A DNA stretch of 64,000 nucleotides from Mucilaginibacter pallidiroseus (GTDB lineage Bacteria; Bacteroidota; Bacteroidia; Sphingobacteriales; Sphingobacteriaceae): assembly GCF_007846085.1 (NCBI RefSeq), contig NZ_VOEJ01000001.1, positions 682,001 through 746,000 on the forward strand. The letters are read 5' to 3'. This document shows, one piece after another, positions 19,568 through 28,822 of this stretch (position 1 is its first letter; each line of letters starts with the position of its first letter). The position numbers and the translations under genes are program-made. The notes beneath the pieces are model-generated. The model searched no databases. It saw nothing but the letters and a program-made list of their open reading frames with translations, and was not told the origin of the DNA.

Positions 19568-21382
19568 ATGAAAGTAATTCTTGCAGAAAAGCCATCAGTA
19601 GGCCGCGAAATAGCCAAAGTATTTGGTGCAACAACAAAAAGAGAAGGCTACATTGAAGGCAAAGGATACACATTCACCTGGGCCTTTGGCCACTTGCTGC
19701 AATTAGCCGCCCCGCAAGAATATGGTTACTACGGCTGGAATGTTCAAAACCTGCCTATGTTGCCGCCTAAATTTAAACTTTCCTTACGCAAGGTCAAAAC
19801 TAAAGACGGTTTGGTTGATGATCCCGGCGCAAAAAAGCAGCTGGATATCATTAAAACACTGTTTGATGAAGCTACCGAAATCATCGTAGCAACGGATGCC
19901 GGTCGCGAAGGCGAACTGATTTTCAGGTACATTTATTATTACCTTAAATGCAAAAAGCCGTTTAAGCGCCTTTGGATTTCGTCGCAAACAGATGCCGCCA
20001 TTAAAGATGGATTCAGAAATTTGAAACCCGGCACCGATTACGATACACTTTTCAACTCGGCGCACTGCCGCTCACAGTCCGACTGGCTGGTGGGTATGAA
20101 CGCCACGCAGGCGCTCAGCTTATCATCGGGCACACGGTCGGTTTTATCGTTAGGCAGGGTTCAAACACCTACCCTTGCCATGATTTGTGCCCGATACCTG
20201 GAGAACAAAAACTTTGTCCCCGAAACCTTTTACCAGGTGGCAATACAGCCCGATAAGGACGGACAACTATTTAGGGCCATTTCTGATAAAAGTTTCAAGA
20301 CCCGTGAAGAAGCGCAAGCCGTTTTGGAAAAGGTTGAGCCAACAGGCTTGGTTTTAAGCGTGGACGCGAAACCACGTAAAGAACCGCCCCCGCTTTTGCA
20401 TGACTTAAGCAGTTTACAGCAGGAAGCAAATAAACGCAAAGGTTTCACAGCCGACCAGGCGTTGAGTTTGCTGCAAAACTTGTATGAGAGCAAATTAGTT
20501 ACCTACCCACGTACAGGCAGCCGCTACATTGGCGACGATGTGTTTGCCGAAGTGCCAAACCTCATTGCCAAGTTCAACAACCACGAAACTTTTGGCAAAC
20601 AAGCAAATTTGCTTACAGGCGTTAAGCTTAACAAGCGTAGTGTTAATGCAAAAAAAGTGACCGACCACCATGCAATTTTGCCTACCGGCGAGATGCCTAA
20701 CCACTTAACGCCCGATTTACAGGCCATATATGATATGGTTGCGGGTCGCATGCTGGAGGCGTTTAATCAGGATTGTATCAAGGAGATCACAAAAATTGTG
20801 ATACAATCGGGTGCAAAATATGTGGCAAGTGGTACCGTGATAAAAACCGCAGGATGGCGTGCTGTTTTTAACGATAAAGATGAAGAAAAAAAGGATGAAG
20901 AAAACCCAACTTTACCCAAAGTGCAACAAGGTGAAAACCTGCCGATAGTAAACAAAGCCTTGCTCGAAAAACAAACAAAGCCAAAGCCATTGTATAATGA
21001 AGCAAGTTTATTAAAAGCATTGGAGACCGCCGGCAAAGAAATTGACGATGAAGAGCTGCGCCAGGCTATGAAAGATAGCGGACTTGGCACGCCGGCAACC
21101 CGTGCAGCTATGATAGAAACACTGCTTAAGCGTAACTACATTGTTCGTGAGAAAAAAAATCTTGTACCTACTGTTACCGGCCTCGCTGTTTACGATGTGG
21201 TGAAAAACCAACAAATAGCCCAAGCCGAACTTACCGGTAACTGGGAAAAAAGGCTTGAAGAAATAAGATCAGGCGCTTCTGTAAGTGAATTTCAGGACGA
21301 AATAAAAGCCTACACAAGCACTATTACAAAAGATTTGCTGCAAGCCGGCAAGGCAATAGTTATCCCAAAGCTTAATAGATAA
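19568..21382 (+). CDS. topB: DNA topoisomerase III (type IA)
   Basis: A 604-residue type IA topoisomerase that relaxes or decatenates DNA by single-strand passage. The TOPRIM domain starts KVILAEKPSVGREIAK and holds ATDAGREGELIF near residue 108. The active-site Tyr is in LVTYPRTGSRYI near residue 312. The GLGTPATRAAMIETL block near 510 is conserved. No C-terminal zinc fingers are present, as in many topoisomerase III enzymes. The stop is one base from the convergent response regulator gene. Start supported by the promoter just upstream. Confidence 0.93.
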   Translation: MKVILAEKPSVGREIAKVFGATTKREGYIEGKGYTFTWAFGHLLQLAAPQEYGYYGWNVQNLPMLPPKFKLSLRKVKTKDGLVDDPGAKKQLDIIKTLFDEATEIIVATDAGREGELIFRYIYYYLKCKKPFKRLWISSQTDAAIKDGFRNLKPGTDYDTLFNSAHCRSQSDWLVGMNATQALSLSSGTRSVLSLGRVQTPTLAMICARYLENKNFVPETFYQVAIQPDKDGQLFRAISDKSFKTREEAQAVLEKVEPTGLVLSVDAKPRKEPPPLLHDLSSLQQEANKRKGFTADQALSLLQNLYESKLVTYPRTGSRYIGDDVFAEVPNLIAKFNNHETFGKQANLLTGVKLNKRSVNAKKVTDHHAILPTGEMPNHLTPDLQAIYDMVAGRMLEAFNQDCIKEITKIVIQSGAKYVASGTVIKTAGWRAVFNDKDEEKKDEENPTLPKVQQGENLPIVNKALLEKQTKPKPLYNEASLLKALETAGKEIDDEELRQAMKDSGLGTPATRAAMIETLLKRNYIVREKKNLVPTVTGLAVYDVVKNQQIAQAELTGNWEKRLEEIRSGASVSEFQDEIKAYTSTITKDLLQAGKAIVIPKLNR

Positions 21383-21383
21383 C

Positions 21384-21752
21384 CTAATTTATCATGTTGG
21401 CTTGGTTGCGTACCTTTTGCGTAAAGTTGTGCATGTCGAAAGGCTTGTGTATGTGATCATCTGCACCGCAAGCTGCTGTAATTTGCTCAAGGTCGCTATT
21501 AGCCGATACCAATATCACAGGTATATGTTTAAGGCCTTCTTCGGCTTTAATATAACGGCACATCGATTGTCCGTTTTCACCTTTCAAATTTAAATCGAGC
21601 ATAACCATATCCACTTCGCCGGCCAGTAACTTTTTACGCGCACGTTCCGTATCGGCAAGGCTAATTACATTAAAGCCTTCCATCTCAAGCAAAATGCTTA
21701 TCATCTCTGCAATAATCGGCTCATCCTCAATTACAAGTACTCTTCTTTTCAT
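21384..21752 (-). CDS. Single-domain response regulator (CheY-like)
   Basis: A 122-residue receiver domain without an output domain. The acidic pocket is EDEP near residue 10, the phosphoacceptor Asp is in MVMLDLNLKG near residue 52, the switch Ser is in VILVSAN, and the conserved Lys is in HIHKPFD. It presumably relays phosphate within a phosphorelay or a protein-protein switch. No histidine kinase lies next to it in this window. Confidence 0.9.
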   Translation of the reverse strand: MKRRVLVIEDEPIIAEMISILLEMEGFNVISLADTERARKKLLAGEVDMVMLDLNLKGENGQSMCRYIKAEEGLKHIPVILVSANSDLEQITAACGADDHIHKPFDMHNFTQKVRNQANMIN

Positions 21753-21933
21753 GTAATCAACTAAAACAAATTTGAAGCCAATTGCGATAATAAGTCAACT
21801 TAACTACCTTAAATTTTCTCAACAGGTTTAAAACAATAAAAATACTGCGTTTTCATACATCCAATTGCGGGCAAAGCGGCAAAAAAAGCTATTTTGCAAG
21901 CCTTTAAGTACATTTTACTGCACACAAGTTATC

Positions 21934-22545
21934 ATGAAAAAACAGTTACTAACTCTAACCATGCTCCTAACTGCAAGCATTGGTTTTGCGCAAACCACCA
22001 ACGGAATGAAATGGTACAATCAACCCAAAAAGTGGAGCGGCGACGCTAAGGAATTAACCATGACGGTTGATCCTAAAACCGATTACTGGCGCATAACCCA
22101 TTATGATTTTATTCGCGACTCGGGGCCGTTTTATTACCAGGAACTTGCCGGTAACTTTGAAGCGTCTGTAAAAGTAACAGGTAACTACGAAGAGCTATTT
22201 CACCAGGCAGGCTTAATGGTACGGATAGATAACGAGAACTGGATTAAAACAGGTATTGAGTACGTAGATGGCGTGCAGAACGTAAGCGCAGTTGTTACCC
22301 GCGGCGTGTCCGACTGGTCTGTTGTGCCACGTAATGACAGCCCGAAATCTATATGGTTAAAGCTGCTTCGCAAGGGCGACTATGTGCAGATCCAGTATTC
22401 ATTTGACAACAAAGACTTTAAAATGCTGCGCCTGGCTTACTTCCCTCCAAAAGTAAACGCACAAATAGGAATGGTAGCTGCGGCACCTGGGAAAAAAAGC
22501 TTTTCTGTTGTTTTTCAAGACTTTACCGTAACGCCAATTAAGTAG
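21934..22545 (+). CDS. Secreted DUF1349 domain protein (concanavalin-like fold)
   Basis: A 203-residue protein with a cleavable signal peptide (MKKQLLTLTMLLTASIGFAQ). The mature part matches DUF1349: MKWYNQPKKWSG at the start, DYWRITHYDFIRDSGPFYY, AGLMVRIDNENWIKTGIEY near residue 105, and SVVTRGVSDWSVV-like strands. The fold is a beta sandwich of the concanavalin A-like group, so carbohydrate contact is possible but not shown. The start at 21934 is set by the signal peptide. Confidence 0.82.
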   Translation: MKKQLLTLTMLLTASIGFAQTTNGMKWYNQPKKWSGDAKELTMTVDPKTDYWRITHYDFIRDSGPFYYQELAGNFEASVKVTGNYEELFHQAGLMVRIDNENWIKTGIEYVDGVQNVSAVVTRGVSDWSVVPRNDSPKSIWLKLLRKGDYVQIQYSFDNKDFKMLRLAYFPPKVNAQIGMVAAAPGKKSFSVVFQDFTVTPIK

Positions 22546-22613
22546 ATTAAGTAGATATTTCACCCTTAAAAAGGCAGACTGTAGTATAAATATCGCATTA
22601 AGAGTATTTTAAT

Positions 22614-22621
22614 TACTTTTG
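22614..22621 (+). promoter_or_regulatory. -7 promoter element of the Hc1-like histone gene
   Basis: TACTTTTG matches TAnnTTTG 20 bp before the ATG at 22642; no clear TTTG lies at the expected upstream distance. Confidence 0.45.
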
Positions 22622-22641
22622 CCACACAAAGAATCAATAAA

Positions 22642-22815
22642 ATGGAAAAATTCACATCATTAAAAGAGCTTATTGCCTCTGCAGAAGCAGACGCTACAGC
22701 ATTCTACGAAAAAGGAAACAAAGCAGCAGGTACACGTTTACGTAACGCTATGCAACAACTAAAAGTTGCTGCTACAGATATCCGTAAAGAAGTAACCGAT
22801 ATCAAAAACAAGTAA
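22642..22815 (+). CDS. Hc1-like histone H1 family DNA-binding protein
   Basis: A 57-residue, lysine-rich, helical protein (MEKFTSLKELIASAEADA at its start). It resembles the small histone H1-like Hc1 proteins that are nearly universal in Sphingobacteriaceae and Flavobacteriia and are thought to bind DNA non-specifically. It has its own promoter element and a strong terminator directly after it, so it is an independent short transcript, probably highly expressed. It is below the usual length cut-off for gene calling. Confidence 0.85.
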   Translation: MEKFTSLKELIASAEADATAFYEKGNKAAGTRLRNAMQQLKVAATDIRKEVTDIKNK

Positions 22816-22842
22816 TCTCGAGAAAGAAATACTGTATTTGGG

Positions 22843-22875
22843 AAACCCCGGTCATATTAAAATGGCCGGGGTTTT
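22843..22875 (+). terminator. Rho-independent terminator after the histone gene
   Basis: AAACCCCGGTCAT pairs with ATGGCCGGGGTTT (13 bp with one G-T pair), followed by T's. It may also serve the convergent MscS gene. Confidence 0.85.
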
Positions 22876-22879
22876 ATAT

Positions 22880-23998
22880 TTAATTACCATCAATATTAGC
22901 TGCGTCGGTAGGTTCGTTTAGTGTGTCTTTTGCAAGGGTAACCAACTCTCTTCGTTTCGACAGGCTATCAGGATAATTCGAATTCAGATATTTAATGAGG
23001 TTTTCGCGGACATAGCAACGCAAATCAAAAGCCTGCGATGAGTTACGAGCGCTTACCAAAGCACGCAGCTCAACGGTACTTTCCTTTGTATCGGTAACTT
23101 GCAGTATACCCACACGCTTATCCCATAACGGAGACAAATTTAATAACCGGGTAAGTTCATCCCGCAAAGCATCTGTAGGTACGTTATAATCTACATACAA
23201 AAACACAGTACCTAAAATTTGTGATGTAGTGCGCGTCCAATTCTGGAAAGGCTTTTCGATAAAGTAATTAATGGGCAATATGAGCCTGCGCTGATCCCAG
23301 ATATTTAGCACCACATAGGTAAGTGTAATTTCCTCCACCTTGCCCCACTCCCCTTCAACCACCAGCACATCGTCAATCCTTATGGGTTGTGTAAAAGCGA
23401 TCTGGAAACCGGCTAACAAATTACCAAGCGATTTTTGTGCAGCAAAACCTATTATAACACCACCTATCCCAACACCGGTAAGCAACCCTGCCCCTAGCTT
23501 GCGCACGCTATCAAAACTCAATAAAATCAGCGATAGCGTTATGATAAATATAAACACTGCGGCAACCTTACGTACAAACTGCAGCTGTGTTCTTATTTTA
23601 CGCTCCTTTAAATTATCCTCTTTGTTGAGATCGTATTTGTGATAAATAAGATCCTCAAGCACGCGCATGGCACGCATGAGCAGCCTGGCAAATGATATCA
23701 GCAGGAATATACCCAACCATCGCTTTATATCATCAAGATATCGAGATTGAACTGCTACAAAGGGCAGTAACACATTGGTAAGCAGGAGCGGCACAAAATG
23801 GTTGAGCGAACTGCTTAAGTGTGTTACTATTGAGCGCAAAAACGAATACTCGTCCTCCTTTTTATTTTTATAGTAATTGAGCAGCAGCCCGGCAATATAG
23901 CGTATTACAACGCCGATTATGAGGATGAAAGCTATAATAATAAGGTTCCATGCCCAAGGCGGTAATTGTTTTGACCATGCGCCCAACAGCTCTTCCAT
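22880..23998 (-). CDS. MscS-type mechanosensitive ion channel
   Basis: A 372-residue inner-membrane channel that releases solutes upon osmotic downshock. Four hydrophobic segments lie between about residues 15 and 200. The pore helix is clear: GVGIGGVIIGFAAQKSLGNL, rich in Gly/Ala as in MscS TM3. The beta domain follows (DDVLVVEGEWGKVEEITL). It begins 5 bp after the GH15 gene stop, so both are probably on one transcript. Confidence 0.9.
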   Translation of the reverse strand: MEELLGAWSKQLPPWAWNLIIIAFILIIGVVIRYIAGLLLNYYKNKKEDEYSFLRSIVTHLSSSLNHFVPLLLTNVLLPFVAVQSRYLDDIKRWLGIFLLISFARLLMRAMRVLEDLIYHKYDLNKEDNLKERKIRTQLQFVRKVAAVFIFIITLSLILLSFDSVRKLGAGLLTGVGIGGVIIGFAAQKSLGNLLAGFQIAFTQPIRIDDVLVVEGEWGKVEEITLTYVVLNIWDQRRLILPINYFIEKPFQNWTRTTSQILGTVFLYVDYNVPTDALRDELTRLLNLSPLWDKRVGILQVTDTKESTVELRALVSARNSSQAFDLRCYVRENLIKYLNSNYPDSLSKRRELVTLAKDTLNEPTDAANIDGN

Positions 23999-24003
23999 GT
24001 TCT

Positions 24004-25791
24004 TTATAAAAATATGGGTTTATCAAGTTTCATGGCAATGCGGTAGGCAGCGTTCATAAGCCCAACATGGCTATATGCCTGCGGAAAGTTACCCCACTGG
24101 CTGCCTGTTTCTTCATCCACATCCTCGCTAAACAGTAACAGGTGGTTGCAGTATTTCATCAGCTTTTCAAACTCTTTGATAGCGTCATCCAAACGGCCAA
24201 CGCAAGCTAAGGCTTCCACGTACCAAAATGCGCATATCAAAAACGTTGTTTTGGGTTTGCCAAAATCATCATTATGAAGATACCTGTAAAATAATCCGCC
24301 CTCAGTCTTCAGTTCCTTTTCCAATGCTATGAGGTGATCTTTTGCCTTTTGTGATTCGGGATCCAGGTAGTTCATCATTATAAGCTGCAAAGTACTTGCA
24401 TCTAAATGCGGGCTGCCTGCTGCATGCGTATAGACCTTACGTTCATGATCATAACACTGTTCGATGTGCGCTGCGGCGCGTTCACGCAACGATCTTGCCT
24501 TTTGTACCAGCTGATCATTATTGATGCTTAAAGCTATCTTTTCTGCAGCATTACATCCCGCCCACTGGAAAAGGTTACTGTAGCAATGTATGTGTGCGAT
24601 ATTCCTGAACTCCCAAATGCCTGCATCCTTTTCGTCAATAGTGCGTTCAATTTTGTCAAGGATGGTTGCTATCCATTTATCAGAATCCTTTCGCTCTCTG
24701 AATATAAAGCGATGATCGGTATAAAGGGGAAGTAATGATATAAGTACCTGGCCGTAAATATCATTTTGTATATGCTCTGACGCCTGGTTACCTATACGTA
24801 CCGGTTTGTTGCCCATGTAACCATCCAAATGATCCATGATGGTTTCCGTGAGATCCTTTTTACCGGTTATGCCATAAAGCGGCTGATACCTGAAATCGCT
24901 ATCGTGAGAGAATGATATATCCGTTACATAATTAAAATACCGCTCCATTTCCTCAAAATGCCCAATATGGTTTAATGAAGTAAGTACATAAAAAGTATCG
25001 CGCAACCAGCAATACCGGTAATCCCAGTTGCGGCCGCTGCCCATAAATTCGGGAAGGCTGCTTGTACTGGCTGCTATGATGGCACCTGTATCTTCATACT
25101 GGTGTATTTTAAGTGCAAGCGCAGCCCTGATAACGTATGGTTGGTAAAATGTAGCTATTGATGAGTGTTTTATCCATAAACGCCAATACTCCTTAGTTTC
25201 GCGCAGGTATTCTTCACATAAACCAGCCAATGAGCGGTCAATCTCGGTACCGTAGGTTAAAACCAGATATTTTGTTTCGTTAAGTGCAAAGTACTGGTCT
25301 TCCAGCAAGTAAGTTGTAGGGATGTTTGATGTAAGCATCATCTTTTCATCACAACCGTGAAACTCTATAGAGCGGCTACCCTGTATTCGTTCCCACTTGC
25401 TGCGGCCATAATCGCAAACCGGATCACACTTAACCCTTATACGCGGGTTGCCCTCAAGCACATCAATTTTACGGATGAGCATCAAAGGGCGGTAATAGGT
25501 CCGGTTTTTACTGAACCTCGGAGCAAAATCTGTTATGCAGTATTTTCCCTCGGCGCAGGTAATCTCCGTACGCATTATATTGGTATTCTCGAGATAATAT
25601 TGGTTTGATACAAACTCTCCGCCAGGCTTTATAGAAAACTCGCCGCCTTTGTTTTTATCCAGCAAGCCACCAAAAATAAACTGGCTATCGAAACGTGGCC
25701 AGCACATCCATTCAACATTTGTGTTCTTATCAATATGTGCCAAAAATGCACAGTTGCCTATTATACCTGTTTGATAGATGTGTTTCTCCAT
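24004..25791 (-). CDS. Glycoside hydrolase family 15 (glucoamylase/trehalase-like)
   Basis: A 595-residue cytosolic enzyme (no signal peptide) of the GH15 type that hydrolyses alpha-glucosidic bonds, including trehalose in several bacterial members. An N-terminal beta domain opens with YQTGIIGNCAFLAHID and VEWMCWPRFDSQFIFGGLLD. The (alpha/alpha)6 catalytic domain contains MGSGRNWDYRYCWLRDTFY and, near the C-terminus, EETGSQWGNFPQAYSHVGL; the conserved acidic residues in these blocks fit the catalytic pair. The ATG at 25791 is preferred to the longer frame. It lies 5 bp before the MscS channel gene. Confidence 0.9.
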   Translation of the reverse strand: MEKHIYQTGIIGNCAFLAHIDKNTNVEWMCWPRFDSQFIFGGLLDKNKGGEFSIKPGGEFVSNQYYLENTNIMRTEITCAEGKYCITDFAPRFSKNRTYYRPLMLIRKIDVLEGNPRIRVKCDPVCDYGRSKWERIQGSRSIEFHGCDEKMMLTSNIPTTYLLEDQYFALNETKYLVLTYGTEIDRSLAGLCEEYLRETKEYWRLWIKHSSIATFYQPYVIRAALALKIHQYEDTGAIIAASTSSLPEFMGSGRNWDYRYCWLRDTFYVLTSLNHIGHFEEMERYFNYVTDISFSHDSDFRYQPLYGITGKKDLTETIMDHLDGYMGNKPVRIGNQASEHIQNDIYGQVLISLLPLYTDHRFIFRERKDSDKWIATILDKIERTIDEKDAGIWEFRNIAHIHCYSNLFQWAGCNAAEKIALSINNDQLVQKARSLRERAAAHIEQCYDHERKVYTHAAGSPHLDASTLQLIMMNYLDPESQKAKDHLIALEKELKTEGGLFYRYLHNDDFGKPKTTFLICAFWYVEALACVGRLDDAIKEFEKLMKYCNHLLLFSEDVDEETGSQWGNFPQAYSHVGLMNAAYRIAMKLDKPIFL

Positions 25792-25946
25792 GTGTAAAAC
25801 GTAAATTACCCTACCAACAACAATTGATTGCAATTGTTACCGAAAACTGTAATTAATTGGTTTGCCACATATCATAACTTCGTCTAAGCACATGTGGTGC
25901 TTCCCTTACCTGTTAGCCGCAATATTTTGGAAGCTTATAATCACAT

Positions 25947-25975
25947 AAAAAAAGCACCAGCGTTACCGCTGGTGC
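25947..25975 (-). terminator. Rho-independent terminator after the cyclase gene
   Basis: On the minus strand GCACCAGCG pairs with CGCTGGTGC (9 bp, 4-nt loop) and is followed by seven T's, 29 bp beyond the cyclase stop. Confidence 0.85.
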
Positions 25976-26003
25976 CCTTGTATAAATTAGGAAACCTGAA
26001 CCA

Positions 26004-26717
26004 TCAACCTGCTATTGCAAGCAGGTAGCTAAGTTCGTCGTTTAGTAGTTTGCTGTTATGATAGGCACTGCCGGCAAGCCTGATGCTTTGTTTATTGTTT
26101 ACGCCGTGCACATTAACACTACGCGACTCAAAATGTTGATCGTTCCGCTGTGCACCATCCAGCATGCCATAGGCATGTTCGGACACAATAAAATCATTGT
26201 CAAGTACACGTGTTTCGGCCTGTAGCCTGGCGGCGATATTTACAGGCAAACCCATTACAGAAAGATAGGCACCCTGTTCATTCTGCATCTCTTCAATTAT
26301 AACGTTACCTGCATGTAAGCCAATGCCAATTTCAATTGGTTTGTTGAAACGTGCAACAGCAAAATTTGTATTGAAATATGCCAAGGCATCAAACAACATC
26401 TTAGATGCATTAAAAGCTTCAACCACTGCTGTCTGCACGCTGGTTTTCAAACCGAACACAGCATACAAACTATCGCCTGCCCTATCTATAACCCGCCCAC
26501 CAAATGAATTGATGACGTTGCTGAAAAAGCCAAACAACTTTTTTACCATATGCACAACCTCGCGAGCAGGTTGAGCCTGTAGAAGACCGGTGTAGTCCCG
26601 CAAGTCGAGAAACAGGATAGCAAGGTCTTTTTCAATTATGTTGCCCTCGGCAGGGTTGTTATATTGGCATAACAGCTCGTGCTGCATGGTTCGATATGTG
26701 GTAATGGTTGTTTTCAT
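26004..26717 (-). CDS. Class III adenylate/guanylate cyclase domain protein
   Basis: A 237-residue protein with one cyclase homology domain and a short N-terminus. The two metal-binding Asp sites are visible in LAILFLDLRDYTGL near residue 45 and DRAGDSLYAVFG near residue 90; GNVIIEEM and VNIAARLQAET follow as in the family. The C-terminal 50 residues are unassigned. It should make cAMP or cGMP if the transition-state residues are intact; I could not confirm the substrate-specifying Lys/Asp. Start at ATG 26717. Confidence 0.8.
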   Translation of the reverse strand: MKTTITTYRTMQHELLCQYNNPAEGNIIEKDLAILFLDLRDYTGLLQAQPAREVVHMVKKLFGFFSNVINSFGGRVIDRAGDSLYAVFGLKTSVQTAVVEAFNASKMLFDALAYFNTNFAVARFNKPIEIGIGLHAGNVIIEEMQNEQGAYLSVMGLPVNIAARLQAETRVLDNDFIVSEHAYGMLDGAQRNDQHFESRSVNVHGVNNKQSIRLAGSAYHNSKLLNDELSYLLAIAG

Positions 26718-26822
26718 GAGGGCCGTTGTTGTGTTTACTTGTAAGACGACCAACAAAAAGAAACATTTTAAAAAATCGAAAAATTATTTTTTTAGCAACC
26801 ACTTACCAGGCTACTTATTTGT

Positions 26823-28325
26823 TTATTTACTTACCATCGTAAAGTTTGTAAAAGCTGCATCAAGCTTCTCATCGCCTTTAAAATGCAGGCCCACACGCGG
26901 GCTTCTGTCCCACTGCGGTAAAAAGCTAATGTCAGCTACAGTTTGCAAAGGCGTCCAATCAGTTTTGCCTTGTTTAAATAGCAACAAACACTTTTTCCCG
27001 TCAACAACTGATAATTTGAGTTTTACAGGAACCGATTTGTTGACAGGTTTAAAGGCGAGCGTATCAAACGTATTACCCTTAACCTGCCAAGCGATAATTT
27101 TATTGCCACTAATGCCTACACCCAAAGCGGCATTTGCATCCCCGTAAAACGCCAGCCCTTTTAATGCTTCGTTATAATTGTTTATTATAGTGCTTGCCTC
27201 GAAGTTGTTTGATACCGGCCTTACCGTTAACACAATCCCCGCTTTGTTGCCTGGCTTAACAGTTCCGCTCAAGTGAAGCAACCCCGCCCCTTGTTTAACA
27301 ACTGGCGAAGCATTTCTGAAATCCCATTGCCAATATTTTGCTATTGCGTTGCCATTGAAATTGTCGACTAAACTTCGCTCGGCATTGCCAAGCATCTCCG
27401 TTTGAGCTTTAAAAACAGGCCAGCCATTTTCTTGCGGCCAGGTAAGCGCTGATAATAACCCCTGCCGACCGGCGAGTACGTTGCTATTTTTGTTGTAAGC
27501 ATGATGCAGGTAAGCCAGTTTACCGTCACCTGTTTGTACAAAGGTGCCATGGCCCATACATTTCCAATCGTTATTTTCGGCAAGTATGGGGTTATTAGCA
27601 TAAATCTCATATGGCCCGGTAAATGACTTGGCCCGCGCTACCCGTACATTGTAGCCGCATTTTATACCGCAACAATCGCCGGCCGAGTAAAACAGGTAGT
27701 AATAATCGTCGTGCTTTATAATGCTTTGCCCTTCCATCCCTATCCGTTGATCATCTTTAAGGAGAGAAAACGTCTCACCTTCCAAGCTCAAACCATCCGC
27801 AGAAAGTTTGCTACCTAATAGTTCGATCGGGCGGTTATCAAGGCCGTACGCCTTGAAGGTGATGTATAATTGGCCGCCATCATTAAATACAAAAGCATCT
27901 ATAGCTTCTTTACCAAATTCGATAATAACACCATGATCTTTAAATCCCTTGTCAGGATAATTTGAGGTTGCTACGCCAATGTAAGATGTATTATCGCTTT
28001 TGCGACGGGCAGTATAATATATATAGTATGTGTCATTGATTTTATAATACTCGGGCGCCCAAAAAGAGCCGGATGTCCATGCAGGTGCTTTATCAAATAC
28101 ATATCCAGCTTGTTGCCAGTTTTTTAAATCACTCGAAACATAAACAGGGAAATGCGGCGCCCACTCTGACGATGTGCCCACAGCGTAGTATGTGTCCTTT
28201 ACTTTAATGATGGATGGGTCGGCAAAGTCACCCGGGATAACTGCTTTGCCTTGCGCAAATAACATAGCGGGCATTGATGCCAGCGATAGAACGAAAAGCA
28301 ACAGGAAGAATTTAATAAGGTTCAT
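26823..28325 (-). CDS. Secreted glycoside hydrolase family 43 enzyme
   Basis: A 500-residue secreted enzyme, probably an arabinanase, xylosidase or related. A signal peptide ends near AMLFAQ. The five-bladed propeller starts with VIPGDFADPSIIKVKDTYYAVGTSS, whose Asp is the general base; the pKa-modulating Asp fits DAFVFND and the catalytic acid Glu fits GMEGQSI near residue 200. The C-terminal 180 residues form a separate beta-sandwich (VDNFNGNAIAKYWQWDFRN onward), as in GH43 proteins with an accessory carbohydrate-binding module. The exact substrate is not readable. Confidence 0.9.
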   Translation of the reverse strand: MNLIKFFLLLFVLSLASMPAMLFAQGKAVIPGDFADPSIIKVKDTYYAVGTSSEWAPHFPVYVSSDLKNWQQAGYVFDKAPAWTSGSFWAPEYYKINDTYYIYYTARRKSDNTSYIGVATSNYPDKGFKDHGVIIEFGKEAIDAFVFNDGGQLYITFKAYGLDNRPIELLGSKLSADGLSLEGETFSLLKDDQRIGMEGQSIIKHDDYYYLFYSAGDCCGIKCGYNVRVARAKSFTGPYEIYANNPILAENNDWKCMGHGTFVQTGDGKLAYLHHAYNKNSNVLAGRQGLLSALTWPQENGWPVFKAQTEMLGNAERSLVDNFNGNAIAKYWQWDFRNASPVVKQGAGLLHLSGTVKPGNKAGIVLTVRPVSNNFEASTIINNYNEALKGLAFYGDANAALGVGISGNKIIAWQVKGNTFDTLAFKPVNKSVPVKLKLSVVDGKKCLLLFKQGKTDWTPLQTVADISFLPQWDRSPRVGLHFKGDEKLDAAFTNFTMVSK

Positions 28326-28376
28326 AGATTGCTGATTTAAGGAAAGTTTGTTTATAGCTAAGCGTCGTTTTTTAAT

Positions 28377-28736
28377 TTACGACTGCAAACTTTTATGTTT
28401 TTCGCCCCACTTTTCGAGTTGTTTAATAATGGGTTGCAGCTCGTAGCCAATTTGAGTAAGTTCATATTCAACCCTTGGCGGCACTTCGGCATAAATTGTT
28501 CTTTTAATAATTTTATCTTCCTCAAGTTTGCGTAGTCGCAAGGTCAGCATGCGCTCCGTAATGTTTGGTAACCGGCTTTTGAGTTCACTAAACCGCAGCT
28601 TACCAGTCAATAACCAGGAGCATATAACTAATGACCATTGCCCGCCAATAATGTGGGCCGCATAAACCTCGGGGCACTCCTCGGCAAGCGCTTGCCTATT
28701 GGAAAAATTGGTTGATGCTTCTTTAATTTTAGTCAT
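28377..28736 (-). CDS. HxlR family winged-helix transcriptional regulator
   Basis: A 119-residue repressor-type protein. The HxlR core is obvious: AHIIGGQWSLVICSWLLTGKLRFSEL, LPNITERMLTLRLRKLEEDKII and VPPRVEYELTQIGYELQPII, preceded by the Cys (EECPEVYAAH) often used in redox sensing. It is divergent from the NAD(P)H oxidoreductase gene at 28823, a common pairing in which the regulator controls the enzyme in response to aldehydes, quinones or oxidants. Confidence 0.92.
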   Translation of the reverse strand: MTKIKEASTNFSNRQALAEECPEVYAAHIIGGQWSLVICSWLLTGKLRFSELKSRLPNITERMLTLRLRKLEEDKIIKRTIYAEVPPRVEYELTQIGYELQPIIKQLEKWGEKHKSLQS

Positions 28737-28822
28737 TACTTACATTTTTGATAGTACCTAACAATGGGCTGCCAATATACAAATTGCATGGGTTGGGCAT
28801 TAGCTTTGCCATCAAAATTGAT

